Below, one piece after another: positions 26,479 through 34,908 of a DNA stretch of 64,000 bases. The first letter of the stretch is position 1, and every line of letters begins with the position of its first letter. Under the pieces are notes generated by a model. The model made no database searches and was not told the DNA's origin. It saw only the letters and a list, made by a program, of their open reading frames with translations. Location: contig NZ_JAGFNU010000008.1 of the NCBI RefSeq assembly GCF_018457175.1, positions 1-64,000 of the forward strand, read 5' to 3'. The DNA is from Pseudohalocynthiibacter aestuariivivens. GTDB taxonomy: Bacteria > Pseudomonadota > Alphaproteobacteria > Rhodobacterales > Rhodobacteraceae. The position numbers were made by a program, and so were the translations under genes.

Positions 26479-27344
26479 TGGCAATGGAACAAAAATCAAA
26501 TACTGCTTTTGAGCCCGAAAATACGTTCGTTGCAGAAAAGCTGAACGAAGTCGCTGACCTTCTCGAACAGCAACACGCAAGCATGTTCCGCGTCAAGGCA
26601 TACCGGGAAGCAGCTGAATACCTTGCATCTCTTCCAAGACCAGTAGCAGACACGCTGGAGCTTGGTGGAGTTAAAGCACTTGTGGCTTTGCCAAATATCG
26701 GAAGCTCAATTGCGTCGGCGGTTCAGGAGTTGTGCGAGACAGGAACCTTATCTCTTGTCGAGCGGCTTCGCGGCTCGTTCGACCCGGAAGCCTTGTTTCA
26801 AACAGTACCCATGATTGGCCCAAAGCTGGCAGAGGCCATCCATGATGAACTGCAGATTGAAACGCTAGAGGCTTTGGAGGCGGCCGCATATGATGGCAGG
26901 CTTGCAAAAGTTCAAGGCGTTGGTTCGCGCAGACTAAGTGCGATACGACATTCGCTGTCTCAAATGCTGTCGAGAAGACGGCCCAAAACATCTTCACCAA
27001 TACCATCCGTCGCAACATTGCTTGATGTGGATCGCGAGTATAGGGAACGCGCGATTATTGGGGACATGCCACTGATCACACCAAGACGCTTCAATCCGAC
27101 AGGTACTGCCAGAATTCCGATCCTACATACTGATCGCGAAGACTGGCATTTCACTGTTCTGTTCTCGAACACACCGCTTGCGCACAAGCTTAACCGTACG
27201 AAAGACTGGGTTGTGATGTTCTTCCAAAAAACCAATGCACCTGAACAACAATGCACTGTTGTAACAGAACGTCATGGCCCGTTGTCTGGCTTTCGAGTGG
27301 TACGTGGGCGAGAAAAAGAGTGTGCTGAATTATACAAGGTTTAA
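26478..27344 (+). CDS. Helix-hairpin-helix protein with a PolX-like N-terminal domain
   Basis: A 288-residue protein. Residues about 15-150 match the N-terminal 8-kDa-like and HhH part of family X DNA polymerases: FRVKAYREAAEYLASLP, then PNIGSSIASAVQEL, VPMIGPKLAEAIHDEL and VQGVGSRRLSAIRH, three GxG hairpins in a row. The polymerase palm and its catalytic aspartates are absent. The C-terminal half (about 175-288) is a separate domain with a TPRRFNPTGTARIPILHTDR segment, which I do not recognise. It probably binds DNA or a nucleotide-like ligand. Coupling to an amidotransferase is unexpected for a DNA-repair protein. Confidence 0.7.
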   Translation: MAMEQKSNTAFEPENTFVAEKLNEVADLLEQQHASMFRVKAYREAAEYLASLPRPVADTLELGGVKALVALPNIGSSIASAVQELCETGTLSLVERLRGSFDPEALFQTVPMIGPKLAEAIHDELQIETLEALEAAAYDGRLAKVQGVGSRRLSAIRHSLSQMLSRRRPKTSSPIPSVATLLDVDREYRERAIIGDMPLITPRRFNPTGTARIPILHTDREDWHFTVLFSNTPLAHKLNRTKDWVVMFFQKTNAPEQQCTVVTERHGPLSGFRVVRGREKECAELYKV

Positions 27345-27460
27345 GCAGCTGAGTTCGATTGCGATTACTTGTAAATATAATGATTTAGTATGACAGTTTG
27401 GCACCTCCAGGTGGATGATGTACGGGCTGTTCGTGAAGAATCGAAAGGGGTATTTTTGGG

Positions 27461-27526
27461 TCATGGTCGAAAACTAGACAACCACCCTGCCCTCCTCAAG
27501 CCGGTTTGCTCTGACAATCCCGGCAC
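27461..27526 (+). repeat. Direct repeat R1, upstream of the heme-protein gene
   Basis: A 66-base segment with core CTAGACAACCACCCTGCCC that recurs at 28148-28213 in the same orientation. By eye 52 of 66 positions agree. It ends about 55 bases before the HTHP start codon, so it could also hold promoter elements. Confidence 0.7.
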
Positions 27527-27580
27527 GCGTACTGACAACGCTCGAAGAATCTGCCAATTTGACAACAAAGGAGAAAACCT

Positions 27581-27814
27581 ATGGATAATTGGCTTCCCAG
27601 TCTCATCGTGCCCACCCCAACCGAAGGCTATGATCTCGCGGTAAAACTCGCTCGAATCGCGGTGAAAAAGACCCAACCCGATGCTGAAGTACGTGACAAG
27701 CTGCGAAAGGATTACGGGGCAGATGCAGGTGCGCTCATTGCAGTTTCACAGGTTGTAGCCACACATTTTGCCACCATCGCAATCGCCAACAACCATTGGC
27801 GCGTGGCAAAATGA
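27581..27814 (+). CDS. Hexameric tyrosine-coordinated heme protein (HTHP)
   Basis: A 77-residue cytoplasmic protein of the family first characterised in Silicibacter pomeroyi, where six small subunits each bind heme through a tyrosine and the hexamer shows peroxidase and catalase activity. The sequence reads WLPSLIVPTPTEGYDLAVKL, then ARIAVKKTQPDAEVRDKLRK and ALIAVSQVVATHFATIA, which matches my memory of the family almost throughout. Tyr17 is the candidate heme ligand. AAGGAGAAAACCT precedes the ATG. The stop overlaps the start of the next gene (ATGA). The role in the cell is not settled; peroxide defence is the usual suggestion. Confidence 0.85.
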   Translation: MDNWLPSLIVPTPTEGYDLAVKLARIAVKKTQPDAEVRDKLRKDYGADAGALIAVSQVVATHFATIAIANNHWRVAK

Positions 27815-28113
27815 GTGCAGTCAGTATTGGCGATGAACAGGTCACTGTGCAGGCCGCGCTGGTAGCCGAAGGCTTTGGCCTGGATGAGCAGCGATTGCGC
27901 GACTTGATGCAAGCGGGCACAATCACCACGCGCTGTGAGACCGGCGAAGGTGAGGATGCCGGACGCACGAGGCTGAACTTTCTGTATGGAAATCGCGTAC
28001 TGCGCCTGACTGTGGATGCGGCGGGAGAAATGGTTGAACCCGCACAGATCGATTTTGTGCGCAGTACGCAATCTCAGACCCGGCAACACGGCAGAGACGG
28101 TGCCGCCGAATGA
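27811..28113 (+). CDS. DUF6522 family protein
   Basis: A 100-residue soluble protein, start ATG at 27811 inside the stop of the HTHP gene. The sequence reads VSIGDEQVTVQAALVAEGFG, LDEQRLRDLMQAGTITTRCE and a conserved-looking RTRLNFLYGNRVLRLTVDAAG end. I recognise this as the DUF6522 type, a small alphaproteobacterial family of unknown function. Coupling to a heme-peroxidase gene suggests a redox or heme-linked role. The last 15 residues are polar and probably disordered. Confidence 0.65.
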   Translation: MSAVSIGDEQVTVQAALVAEGFGLDEQRLRDLMQAGTITTRCETGEGEDAGRTRLNFLYGNRVLRLTVDAAGEMVEPAQIDFVRSTQSQTRQHGRDGAAE

Positions 28114-28147
28114 CGTCTTCACAGGGTTGTCAGATTAATTGAACCGT

Positions 28148-28213
28148 TCATGGTCAGTAACTAGACGACCACCCTGCCCCTCTTAAACCAGTTTCCTCCG
28201 ACAAACCCGACGC
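28148..28213 (+). repeat. Direct repeat R2, downstream of the DUF6522 gene
   Basis: The second copy of the 66-base repeat, core CTAGACGACCACCCTGCCC, same orientation as R1. Together R1 and R2 bracket the two-gene unit at about 690-base spacing. R2 lies 34 bases past the DUF6522 stop and just beyond the end of the converging sugar dehydrogenase gene. Confidence 0.7.
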
Positions 28214-28218
28214 AAGGC

Positions 28219-29346
28219 CTATTGTGCGGGCGTTATCCGATACAAAGCACCGGTATCAACGCTCAGAAAGAAAAGGCTGCCGTCCGGAGCTTCCCTAACA
28301 TCACGAACTCTACCGGCCTGAGGTGTTTGAATTTGTTCTGCTTCACGTAGCGGGGATCCCTCAAGGCGGGAAATATAATCAAACTTAAGAGACCCGACAA
28401 ACAAATCCCCACGCCATTCCGGCCAGAGCCTGCCGGAATAGAAAGTCATTCCCGAAGGCGCGATAGATGGGTCCCAGTAAAATTCCGGCTGTTCCATACC
28501 GGGTTTGTGCGTACCTTCACCAATAGGAAGGCCCGAATAATGGCGGCCATAGGCGATAACAGGCCAGCCATAATTCGCGCCTTTTCGGATACGGTTCAAC
28601 TCGTCTCCGCCACGTGCACCGTGTTCAATTGCCCACAGTTGACCGTTCAGATCAAATGCCAGCCCCTGCGGATTTCGGTGTCCGAACGACCAAATTTCAG
28701 GAAGCGTATCAGCACCCAGATCCGGGTTGCCCGGGGCCGGACCACCGTCTCTGGTAATATGCACAATTGAACCATTGTGCCTTTGCAAGTCCTGCGCTGA
28801 AGGTCGATCACCCCGCTCGCCTATTGTGACAAACAATGTCCGGTCGGGTGCTTCTGCGAGGCGCGATCCAAAATGACGTTCTAAATCCGAAAACTCAGAC
28901 ATCCTGAAAATAGTGGAGGTATTGCGCAGATGCCTGTTGTCATCACTCAGACGTGCCCGAAGTACAGCGGTTCCAACGGTCCGGCCGTGCGGTTCAGAAA
29001 AGGTCAGGAATATTTCCCGGTTACGGCTAAAGTCGAGTGGGATCAGCAGGTCCAGCAAACCGCCCTGACCTCTGGCCGCGATTTCTGGCAACCCAACAAT
29101 TTCGTGCCGGGATCCGTCTGCAGCGATGTACAACAAACGGCCTGGACGTTCGGTCACTAACATTGCTCCACCGGGCAAGAACCCAAAGGCCCAGGGTGTA
29201 TCTAGATCCCCGACAACCTGAGAAATCCTGGCCGGCCCAGCATCTGTTGTGACGACTTCCTGCGCAGCGACTGGTTGCGCATTTGACAGAACAAGAACAA
29301 GCAACACACTACGCAGCATAAGCAGCACCCCCCGTAAATTGATCAT
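28219..29346 (-). CDS. PQQ-dependent soluble aldose sugar dehydrogenase (YliI/Asd-like)
   Basis: A 375-residue exported beta-propeller enzyme that oxidises aldoses with PQQ. A signal peptide covers about residues 1-28 (two Met-rich hydrophobic runs ending VAAQE). Typical strand texts are LDTPWAFGFLPGGAMLVTER, then GQGGLLDLLIPLDF, and IWSFGHRNPQGLAFD with the following WAIEHGARGGDELNRI, the glucose/sorbosone dehydrogenase core. The length matches the family. It converges with the HTHP/DUF6522 unit. No pqq genes are in the window. Confidence 0.9.
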   Translation of the reverse strand: MINLRGVLLMLRSVLLVLVLSNAQPVAAQEVVTTDAGPARISQVVGDLDTPWAFGFLPGGAMLVTERPGRLLYIAADGSRHEIVGLPEIAARGQGGLLDLLIPLDFSRNREIFLTFSEPHGRTVGTAVLRARLSDDNRHLRNTSTIFRMSEFSDLERHFGSRLAEAPDRTLFVTIGERGDRPSAQDLQRHNGSIVHITRDGGPAPGNPDLGADTLPEIWSFGHRNPQGLAFDLNGQLWAIEHGARGGDELNRIRKGANYGWPVIAYGRHYSGLPIGEGTHKPGMEQPEFYWDPSIAPSGMTFYSGRLWPEWRGDLFVGSLKFDYISRLEGSPLREAEQIQTPQAGRVRDVREAPDGSLFFLSVDTGALYRITPAQ

Positions 29347-29776
29347 GCGCTGAAGCCAGCATTTGGTCTTTGTAAGACTAAACCATTCCCGGGCGTGCTG
29401 TCAGACGAATTTGAACCAATCTTTGCAAGACCAGAATCGCTGTCCTTTAATCAACAACAACAACGCCATCCTCAACCCTTCTGAAATTCAAAACACCTGC
29501 TCGGCATGGGGTGCGAATTACCCGCATGTTGAAAAGGCCGAGGAAGGACCCAAAGACTTCAAGCCTGCGCGTTCCATTGCACCAAAGGCGCAAAGCGGCC
29601 ATTCGCTGCGTTTCACTCTTATGTCTGGGATGCGGACAAGTATGTCTTCGCTGCATCTATGCCAACGACCGCTACGAGAACTGTGTTACTCGGGTTTGTG
29701 AATGATCGCGGTTCCCCAGAGAACGCATATTGAGTCATGCAAGACGACTGACTTTCGGAGCCGCACTTTGGCGCAT
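29347..29776. other. Intergenic stretch without a recognisable gene
   Basis: About 430 bases between two minus-strand genes. Short overlapping frames only; no repeat, RNA gene or clear terminator seen. Confidence 0.4.
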
Positions 29777-31072
29777 CTATTGAGAAATGATCGCGGACCA
29801 ATCAGCAAACCATTCCCGAAGAATTTCAGCCAGCCACCAGGAGAACCAAATCGCTGCGAACTGAAGCACGAGGCCAAATGCAACGGTTCTTCTGAAAGTG
29901 ACGTTCTTTCCGCGCCATGCGATCAGGAGTCGAGCGATGGTGTTTGTACTCAGCGCGGCTGCCAGCGGCAGCGCTCCATCTACGGCCGAGATTTGCCCGG
30001 CCGCTACGAGCGAAGCAAGAGCGACCGTTGCGGAGTTTGTGCTAACCAGCCCGGCGAGCGCGACGGTCGCGAGTACGGCTGTGTTCCCGAACACGTCATT
30101 AAGCGTTGCAGAGATCAACATGACAACCGCAACGACGAGCGCGAAACTGAGTGCCCCTTTAATCGAAAAGACCTGCGATGGCAGCTCCAGTACTGCTGGC
30201 TCCACTTTGCGGCGCAACGCCAAGAAGAATATCGCAGCCCCGTGCAGTGCGGCTGCGAGGCCCGCGGCAAATAGTAGGGGAAGTCCCACTGTAAACATGG
30301 CAGGACTCAGTGCCAGCAGGATAATCCCGATCTGAACAAGTGAAGACACGGAGGAAAGTGTCGCCCCTGCTGCGGCGCTTTGTGCGTCTTCCGGCTTTTC
30401 AGTGGCGCGTTGACCAAGCGCCAGAATTGTTGAAGTGCTCGACACAAAGCCAGACAAAAACCCACTGACCGGCAATCCGAGGCGCGCCCCGATGACACGC
30501 GTTGCAATATGACCTGCTGCGCTGATCAGCATGATGACAACAACGATGATGAAGAGGGCGCGCGGATTGAGCGCTCCGCCGGGACCGATCTCAAGGTTTG
30601 GCAGGATTGGTAGGATCACCAGGATCGAAACGCCAAGGATGAGGCCGTCACGCAACTCGACTGCCGTCAGAACCGACCGGCTGAACCCGCGCAGCATTTC
30701 GCGCGCGGCAAGCAAAGACGCGATGACGACAGCGACGCCAGCCGCAAGCATTGTAGTTTCCGTTGCCAAGGCTCCCAGAAGTACGACTGATACGAGCGCC
30801 AGACTGGTCGTAAGGCCAATGTTTGGATCGGTCTGTTGAGCAACTGATACGATCCGAGCGATCGCAACTACAGCAACAGCGACCATCAACAGCGGTACAC
30901 CGCCCGTCATCATACTGATTGCACCAATCAGTGATGCCAAAGCGAAAGTGCGAACACCTGTCGATGCACCCTCGCTTGGCGTATGAGTGCTGCGTTCGCG
31001 TTCAATCCCGATCAGGAGTCCAATCCCGAGGGCTTCGATCAATGCGTAGAATGCTTCCGGGTCTGTTTCCAT
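29777..31072 (-). CDS. MgtC/SapB-type membrane protein with DUF4010 domain
   Basis: A 431-residue integral membrane protein. The N-terminal third carries the MgtC signature LGIGLLIGIERER, then GVRTFALASLIGAISMMTGG. The C-terminal two thirds are the DUF4010 domain, with SGFLSGFVSSTSTILALGQ and GLVSTNSATVALASLVAAGQ as two related half-repeats. About 12 hydrophobic segments are visible. The family has been linked to magnesium homeostasis and to membrane transport, but no substrate is established for this arrangement. The start at 31072 places the signature at the usual distance from the N-terminus. Confidence 0.87.
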   Translation of the reverse strand: METDPEAFYALIEALGIGLLIGIERERSTHTPSEGASTGVRTFALASLIGAISMMTGGVPLLMVAVAVVAIARIVSVAQQTDPNIGLTTSLALVSVVLLGALATETTMLAAGVAVVIASLLAAREMLRGFSRSVLTAVELRDGLILGVSILVILPILPNLEIGPGGALNPRALFIIVVVIMLISAAGHIATRVIGARLGLPVSGFLSGFVSSTSTILALGQRATEKPEDAQSAAAGATLSSVSSLVQIGIILLALSPAMFTVGLPLLFAAGLAAALHGAAIFFLALRRKVEPAVLELPSQVFSIKGALSFALVVAVVMLISATLNDVFGNTAVLATVALAGLVSTNSATVALASLVAAGQISAVDGALPLAAALSTNTIARLLIAWRGKNVTFRRTVAFGLVLQFAAIWFSWWLAEILREWFADWSAIISQ

Positions 31073-31590
31073 CCAGCGACCCTAGCTGTTGTTTCCCTAT
31101 GCTGCAATTCTTGTGGTGTTCGAGTTCTGAAGGCGTATGATTTTCCAGTAGTGTCGCTGTACGTCGAAACCAGAACACAAAACGCACGACGAGCCAATCG
31201 GCCAACGCGCCGCCCAGAATGAGAACCGGAATTCGGGCTAAAACATCGCCGCGACACGCCAAGACTCTAAACGAGCAACCGTAGTAGAATGCGTTGGACC
31301 AACGAATTTCCCCACGGTGCAGCGGTGTACAGATCGTGACTCAGATCACGCAATACGTTCACCACACCCGCCCGGTGTTTATGTGCGCTTCAGTCAGAGT
31401 TAACCCACCAAGCATTTCATTAGCGGACATTTGCTGCAACACGGCAGACCCATGATTTCCCCCCTTCTTGCACAGGCGAGCATTGAGGAATGGTCGGTTG
31501 GTGACGGGCTGTCTTTCATCCACGACGCAGATGTTGCTGCGGATGGAATGTTGTTTGGCGTTGATGAGGGCCACGATGCAATATGGATGT
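31073..31590. other. Intergenic stretch next to a transposase remnant
   Basis: About 518 bases. A plus-strand frame near 31450-31590 reads ISPLLAQASIEEWSVGDGLS and is cut by the transposase remnant; it may be a truncated gene end but I do not recognise it. No promoter, repeat or RNA gene is evident. Confidence 0.3.
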
Positions 31591-32082
31591 CTAGCCCCCA
31601 ATTTCAGTACCAGTAATTTTCGTTTTCTCTAATAAGGTTTCAAGCACTGGCGGGCGCATGTTCAATGCGTGATGTGGTCTTATCCGGTTGTATTGCCTGA
31701 GCCAAACATTGATGGCGACCTGGGCTTGCCTAGTGCTGTGGAACCACTCGGCATTCAGGACTTCCCGTCTTAATGTTCCGTTGAACCGCTCGTTGTAGCC
31801 GTTCTCCCAAGGGCTGCCCGGATAGATTTGCATCGGTTGGATATGGACCTTTTTCAGCCAGTCCTGCAGGGCACCTGCGATAAATTCGGGGCCGTTGTCG
31901 GAGCGAATGAACTCAGGCTTGCCGTGTTTCATGAGCAGCGGATGAAGTGCGTCCAGAACATCGTTCGCGTTCATCTTGGGCCGCACTGTCACACACAGAG
32001 CCTCATTGAACCGGTCTTGCCTTCGGATCCGAGTCTGCGCGACGCGTAACGGATGCGAGACACTATTGATGTCAGCCTTCAA
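31591..32082 (-). pseudogene. C-terminal fragment of an IS3-family OrfB transposase
   Basis: About 135 codons of a DDE integrase domain. IRSDNGPEFIAGAL holds the second catalytic Asp and SPWENGYNERFNGTLRREVL the Glu, with the tail LRQYNRIRPHHALNMRPP. The N-terminal part and the first catalytic Asp are missing: homology begins only at NEALCVTVRPKM, and the text before it is unrelated. The fragment differs clearly from the IS3 element at 4843-6151, so it comes from a separate IS. Confidence 0.85.
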
Positions 32083-33136
32083 GCCTGCTTCAGGCGAATG
32101 ATCGAGATCCGCGAAGAACCTCTCTGCGCAATCTGGTCCACAAACGGACGGGTCGATACTGGCTGCGTGACGGCGAGTTCCCCTGGATCACACTGAAGCG
32201 CGGAAATCGCTTGCCTGAGTTAAGCATGGCCCATCGCGCAATCTCGAATGCGAAACGCGGCTTCACAGAATTCGCCGAAACCTCTTCGATCACCTGGACC
32301 GATCAAGCAGATCTGGAGATCTACGAGCAAACCCGCGTCGGCACCAACGGCCACGCCGTGACGCTGTTATGGGCAGAATTGCCTGACGATACTGACGAAG
32401 ACGAGATTCTGCAGAGGTGAGCATGCCGCGGTTCCGCTAGATCTGGCACCGACACGCCCTACCCTGTTCATGCGCTGAGTATCCCTGATACACGCGAGTT
32501 CTTTCCCTGATAGGTCGAAAAATATTCCCTGTTAATTGAAGCAGGGAAATTATCCGGAACGCATTGATATCACGCGGGATATCGGCATCGAAATCGCCGA
32601 TTATGTCCGAAAAGGAACGATTTTCCCTGTAAATTCCCTGTAAATCAGGGAAAGTAAGACCGAGACGGGTTAGCCACGGACTGCCTGCACTACCAGAAAT
32701 CACCTAACTTTATAAATTTACAAAACATAGTTTCTCTTGAGGCACTTGTGCGCCTAAATATATCAATGGGTTACACTACGGAGTGCTCTGCCTTCGAACA
32801 ACGCGAGTCTTTGATTTTCCATTTTCAAATGTCGAAACGCGAAGTGATACCTACGCGCAACGCAGGAAAAATTCGAAGAACCGTTTTGTGAAATAATCAG
32901 AGCGACCACATAGCGTCCTGATGCTCTTTCTAAGGCAATCAACAAGCTGAGATTTTCGAATGGCTTACGAAACACGCAGGACGAATCCAATTCGCGTGGA
33001 ATGCTGGTTCAGTACCGGGGATCGTCGCGACCGCGTTCTATTTACATGACTTGGTGATTGCTGTTCGTTTCACAGAAAGGTTTAGGCTCAACCTCGTAGA
33101 GCCGCCGCAGCGATAAATGATTCCACGGTTTTGATC
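32083..33136. other. Long stretch of remnants without an intact gene
   Basis: About 1050 bases between the transposase fragment and the Sel1 gene. A plus-strand frame ending at 32420 is open for about 100 codons (from LRNLVHKRTGRYWLRDGEF to TDEDEILQR) but lacks a convincing start or known family; it may be an old remnant. Next to it lies a cluster of CCCTG palindromes (32482-32651). The rest, to 33136, shows only short frames. Confidence 0.35.
32482..32651. repeat. Cluster of TCCCTGWWA motifs forming small hairpins
   Basis: Five direct copies of TCCCTG followed by ATA, TTA or TAA (at 32482, 32504, 32526, 32624 and 32635) and two inverted CAGGGA copies (32542 and 32646). They pair as two hairpins: 32525-32548 and 32635-32651. 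The motifs are spaced unevenly. I cannot tell whether this is a remnant of an IS end, a protein-binding array or a simple non-coding repeat family. Confidence 0.55.
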
Positions 33137-33838
33137 TTAGTCGCAGTCATTAAAGTCAGACTCAAGGCAAACACCTGCGCGCCTTTGAGCCTCGGAAATA
33201 TCTACAAGTGTCATCTCAGTTTTTATCCTATCGCGCTCCGTTAGACCGATTGTATGTCCATTCGCAATCGCGACGCTGTACCACATATGGGCCGACACGT
33301 AGTCATTTGGCAAACCTTCACCCTTTTCGTACATTCCACCAAGGTTGAACTGGGCTGTTGCGTATCCTTGTTCCGCCGCCAGCCGGAACCACCTTACAGC
33401 TTCGACATCATCCTCTGGAACACCATCTCCGTGGTCGTACATTACACCAAGGTTATTCTGCCCTCTCGCGTAACCCTGCTCCGCTACCAAAAGAAACAAC
33501 CGGACAGCTTCGGTATCATCTTCGGGAACACCATTGCCCGCAGAATACAATACACCAAGGTTGAACTGCGCTCTTATATCACCCTGTTCAGCCGCCAACG
33601 AATACCAATTGAAAGCCTCTTCCATGTCTCGGGACACGCCTGTACCAAGCTCGTGCATTGCACCAAGGTTAAACTGAGCGCGCGCATCTCCTTGCTCTGC
33701 CAATGGTCGCCATTGCTCCAGGGCTGCCTGGTAGTCGCCGGCTTGGTATGCTTCTGCGCCAGCTTGGTAATTCTGTCCGATTGCCACAGAGGGTGATAGA
33801 ACCAAAACCCACGCACAAATTTTCAATAAGGAACGCAA
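33137..33838 (-). CDS. Exported Sel1-like repeat protein
   Basis: A 233-residue protein with a signal peptide (about residues 1-21, ending SVAIGQ) and four to five Sel1/TPR-type repeats of about 36 residues. Typical units read AQFNLGAMHELGTGVSRDME, AQFNLGVLYSAGNGVPEDD and GQNNLGVMYDHGDGVPEDD. Such proteins form alpha solenoids that hold partner proteins, often in the periplasm. The last 40 residues after the repeats contain two cysteines near the end. No partner gene is adjacent, and the role is unknown. Confidence 0.88.
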   Translation of the reverse strand: MRSLLKICAWVLVLSPSVAIGQNYQAGAEAYQAGDYQAALEQWRPLAEQGDARAQFNLGAMHELGTGVSRDMEEAFNWYSLAAEQGDIRAQFNLGVLYSAGNGVPEDDTEAVRLFLLVAEQGYARGQNNLGVMYDHGDGVPEDDVEAVRWFRLAAEQGYATAQFNLGGMYEKGEGLPNDYVSAHMWYSVAIANGHTIGLTERDRIKTEMTLVDISEAQRRAGVCLESDFNDCD

Positions 33839-34037
33839 AAAGTTTCTCCTAAAAACTGCCGGACTATCTGAAGTTTCGTTTCGGTTTTCAACAAAAACTT
33901 GTGATCAGCCCTACCAAAGTGGCCCGGGTCATTCCAGAGGCATCCCCTGGAAGCTTTCCCTACAATACAGCGACATTCCAGTATCACAAATTGCCTGCCG
34001 AGGTCAGAGCCAGATTCTACAGGTTTAAAAGGTATCT

Positions 34038-34207
34038 TTATTCCCTGAACGCTTTTGAGAAATAATCCGTGAAGGGTTTCAGGAGGTAGCTGAGGGGTGA
34101 GCGTTCTCCCGTTTGTATGAATGCCTCAACAGGCATGCCGGGGATCAGGATCAGGCCATTCAGCCGTTCAGTTTCACCGGGTTTGGGAATGAGGTCTGCA
34201 GTGTAGT
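34038..34207 (-). pseudogene. C-terminal fragment of an HlyD-family type I secretion adaptor
   Basis: About 56 codons ending in LIPGMPVEAFIQTGERSPLS and YLLKPFTDYFSKAFRE, the highly conserved C-terminus of HlyD/PrtE membrane-fusion proteins. The text before YYTADLIPKPGE on this strand is the antisense of the FabF fragment and is not HlyD. The gene is therefore cut at about 34207 and lacks its membrane anchor, coiled coil and most of its barrel domain. Confidence 0.75.
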
Positions 34208-34862
34208 ATTTGCCGCAGCGCGTGCGCTGGCGAGCGGGTACAACGAAAACCCCACCAGCGCATCGCGGCCTTTTGACCGTGACCGCAGCGGGTTTGTCAT
34301 GAGCGAAGGTGCAGGCACGCTGATCCTTGAAACACTCGATCATGCCATGAAGCGCGGCGCCACACCGCTGGCTGAAATTGCAGGCTATGGCACAAGTGCC
34401 GACGCATACCACATTACTTCGGGCCCGCCCGATGGACATGGTGCAGCGCAGGCGATGAAACTCGCGCTCAGGCAGGCAGGCATTGAACCTCAGCAAATTG
34501 ATCACATCAACGCGCATGCAACATCGACGCCTGTCGGCGATGCTGCTGAAATAGCTGCCATTAAATCCGTGTTCGGGAAAGACTATCAGGGGGCAATATC
34601 TTCAACCAAATCCGCAACAGGGCATACACTTGGCGCTGCCGGTGCGGTTGAAGCGATTTTCACCATTATGGCCCTTAGATCCGGAACCGTTCCACCGACC
34701 CTAAACCTCGAAAATCCAGACGAAAACGCCGAAGGCCTCAATCTCATTGGGCCTCACGTCGAGAAGAAAGACATGACATATGCGCTCTCAAATGCCTTTG
34801 GTTTTGGCGGCGTAAATGCCTCTGCAGTTTTCTGTAAATGGGATGCTGACAAAGAAGTGTAA
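34208..34862 (+). pseudogene. C-terminal fragment of 3-oxoacyl-ACP synthase II (FabF-like)
   Basis: About 217 codons of a condensing enzyme. FAAARALASG is where FabF similarity begins, followed by RPFDRDRSGFVMSEGAG, the first catalytic His in NAHATSTPVGD, KSATGHTLGAAGAVEA with the conserved Lys and second His, and the C-terminal SNAFGFGGVNAS. The N-terminal half with the active-site Cys is missing; the region before 34208 belongs to the HlyD fragment on the other strand. A frame open from 34113 has no FabF similarity at its start. Without the Cys it cannot condense acyl chains. Confidence 0.85.
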
Positions 34863-34878
34863 CAACACCTCTGTTAAG

Positions 34879-34908
34879 TTGGTTGTGGGTTCGGTCACCC
34901 ACAACCAA
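34879..34908. terminator. Bidirectional terminator-like hairpin
   Basis: TTGGTTGTGGGT (34879-34890) pairs perfectly with ACCCACAACCAA (34897-34908) around a 6-nt loop. It sits between the end of the fabF fragment and the end of the reductase gene, which converge here. There is no long T-run on either strand, so it may act with Rho or as a transcript-end stabiliser. Confidence 0.6.

Noticed and set aside
32482-32651. CRISPR array
   Set aside because: Repeats are only 9 bases, spacing is irregular, some copies are inverted, and no cas gene is present in the window.
34113-34207. FabF translation from the ATG at 34113
   Set aside because: This part of the frame is the antisense of the HlyD C-terminus and has no FabF similarity.
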